Origin: Bacteroidia bacterium
Lineage (GTDB): Bacteria > Bacteroidota > Bacteroidia > Bacteroidales > Azobacteroidaceae
Length of the DNA: 6,219 nt
Assembly (NCBI GenBank): GCA_025996695.1
Contig: BNTP01000129.1
Coordinates: forward strand, 1-6,219
Reading direction: 5' to 3'
The notes beneath the pieces were generated by a model that had not been told where the DNA came from, ran no database searches, and saw only the letters and a program-made list of their open reading frames with translations. The first letter of the stretch is position 1, and each line of letters begins with the position of its first letter. This document shows positions 6,030-6,219 of this stretch, piece after piece. A program made the position numbers and the translations under genes.

Positions 6030-6059
6030 TGCGTCAGCGTCAGCGGTTCCGGTGACCGG

Positions 6060-6105
6060 CTTTAACGGCTTAGTCGTGGCAATATTAACTTTTAGGTATA
6101 GGCGT
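6060..6105. other. probable insertion-sequence end / junction with the tail-fibre-like gene
   Basis: The transposase-like frame stops at 6106 and the tail-fibre-like frame reads as family-like sequence up to about 6080. The outer end (inverted repeat) of the insertion sequence must therefore lie in between, perhaps within TTTTAGGTATAGGCGTTTAAG (in part, about 6090-6110). The exact boundary and any target duplication cannot be seen, because the other end of the element is outside the window. Confidence 0.4.
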
Positions 6106-6219
6106 TTAAGTCGCTGTTGCTAATTTGCTATTATTTAATCGAATAGGATTATTCAAAACCATCCGTTTAATGGTCAAATCAAAGATTGACCCCATAAAAG
6201 CTCGCCTGTTGTATCTGTA
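6106..6219 (-). CDS. C-terminal end of a probable IS1595-type (ISXO2-like) transposase, partial
   Basis: A reading frame enters from the right edge and is open for 37 codons to a TAA at 6106-6108. It encodes YRYNRRAFMGSIFDLTIKRM followed by VLNNPIRLNNSKLATAT. The YRYNRR...IFD...RMV pattern matches the C-terminus of IS1595-family (ISXO2-like DDE) transposases, which typically end with a Y-x-[FY]-N-R-R motif followed by a final helix containing LF/IFD. The protein would be a cut-and-paste transposase. The catalytic DDE residues lie outside the window, so the family call rests on this tail only. Its position upstream of, and in a different frame from, the startless tail-fibre-like ORF fits insertion into that gene. 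Confidence 0.55.
   Translation of the reverse strand, partial: YRYNRRAFMGSIFDLTIKRMVLNNPIRLNNSKLATAT

Noticed and set aside
5260..6065. Several plus-strand ORFs opposite the tail-fibre-like gene
   Set aside because: They are Ala/Val- or Arg-rich shadows caused by the GC-rich repetitive coding strand and have no domains of their own.

Overview
The window looks like a chromosomal stretch from a member of the Bacteroidota. The intergenic regions are AT-rich, the genes lack clear Shine-Dalgarno sequences, and -7 promoter elements of the Bacteroidota type (TAnnTTTG) sit in front of three genes. The proteins also fit this group: an FAA1-type acyl-CoA synthetase, an ArgE-like M20 hydrolase and a DUF6088/AbiEi-like protein. 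No species can be named from the sequence alone.

Layout, left to right. Positions 1-279 hold no convincing gene. They carry a cluster of hairpins (about 68-238) that looks like a REP-type palindromic element. Positions 280-885 (minus) encode an AbiEi/DUF6088-like winged-helix protein. It is preceded by a perfect 13-bp inverted repeat (901-937) placed like an autoregulatory operator. No toxin partner gene is visible, only a 22-codon ORF overlapping the stop codon. A 14-bp inverted repeat (992-1020) separates this gene from a complete long-chain acyl-CoA synthetase (1031-2842, minus). A short divergent promoter region (about 2843-2924) then serves both the synthetase and an M20 metallohydrolase of the ArgE/DapE type (2925-3977, plus). 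These are the two intact housekeeping genes of the window; they share a promoter region, but nothing shows that they act in one pathway.

The right third is accessory DNA. Positions 3978-4687 (minus) are the remnant of a bacterial group II intron. The structured 5' part of the ribozyme is recognisable, followed by scraps of the reverse transcriptase in different frames; the 3' end (domains V/VI) is not seen. Its 5' end lies directly behind a strong rho-independent terminator on the same strand (4689-4720), the kind of site that IIC-type introns use. Upstream of that terminator on the minus strand is a GC-richer ORF (4872-6029, open to 6119). It encodes a phage tail-fibre-like, Ala/Thr/Ser-rich protein with a Cys-containing DUF1566/FISUMP-like C-terminal domain. 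This ORF has no proper start codon and appears to have lost its 5' end to an insertion sequence. The last 37 codons of that element's probable IS1595-type transposase run in from the right edge (6106-6219). The region therefore records at least two separate mobile-element insertions, one at each end of the tail-fibre-like gene.
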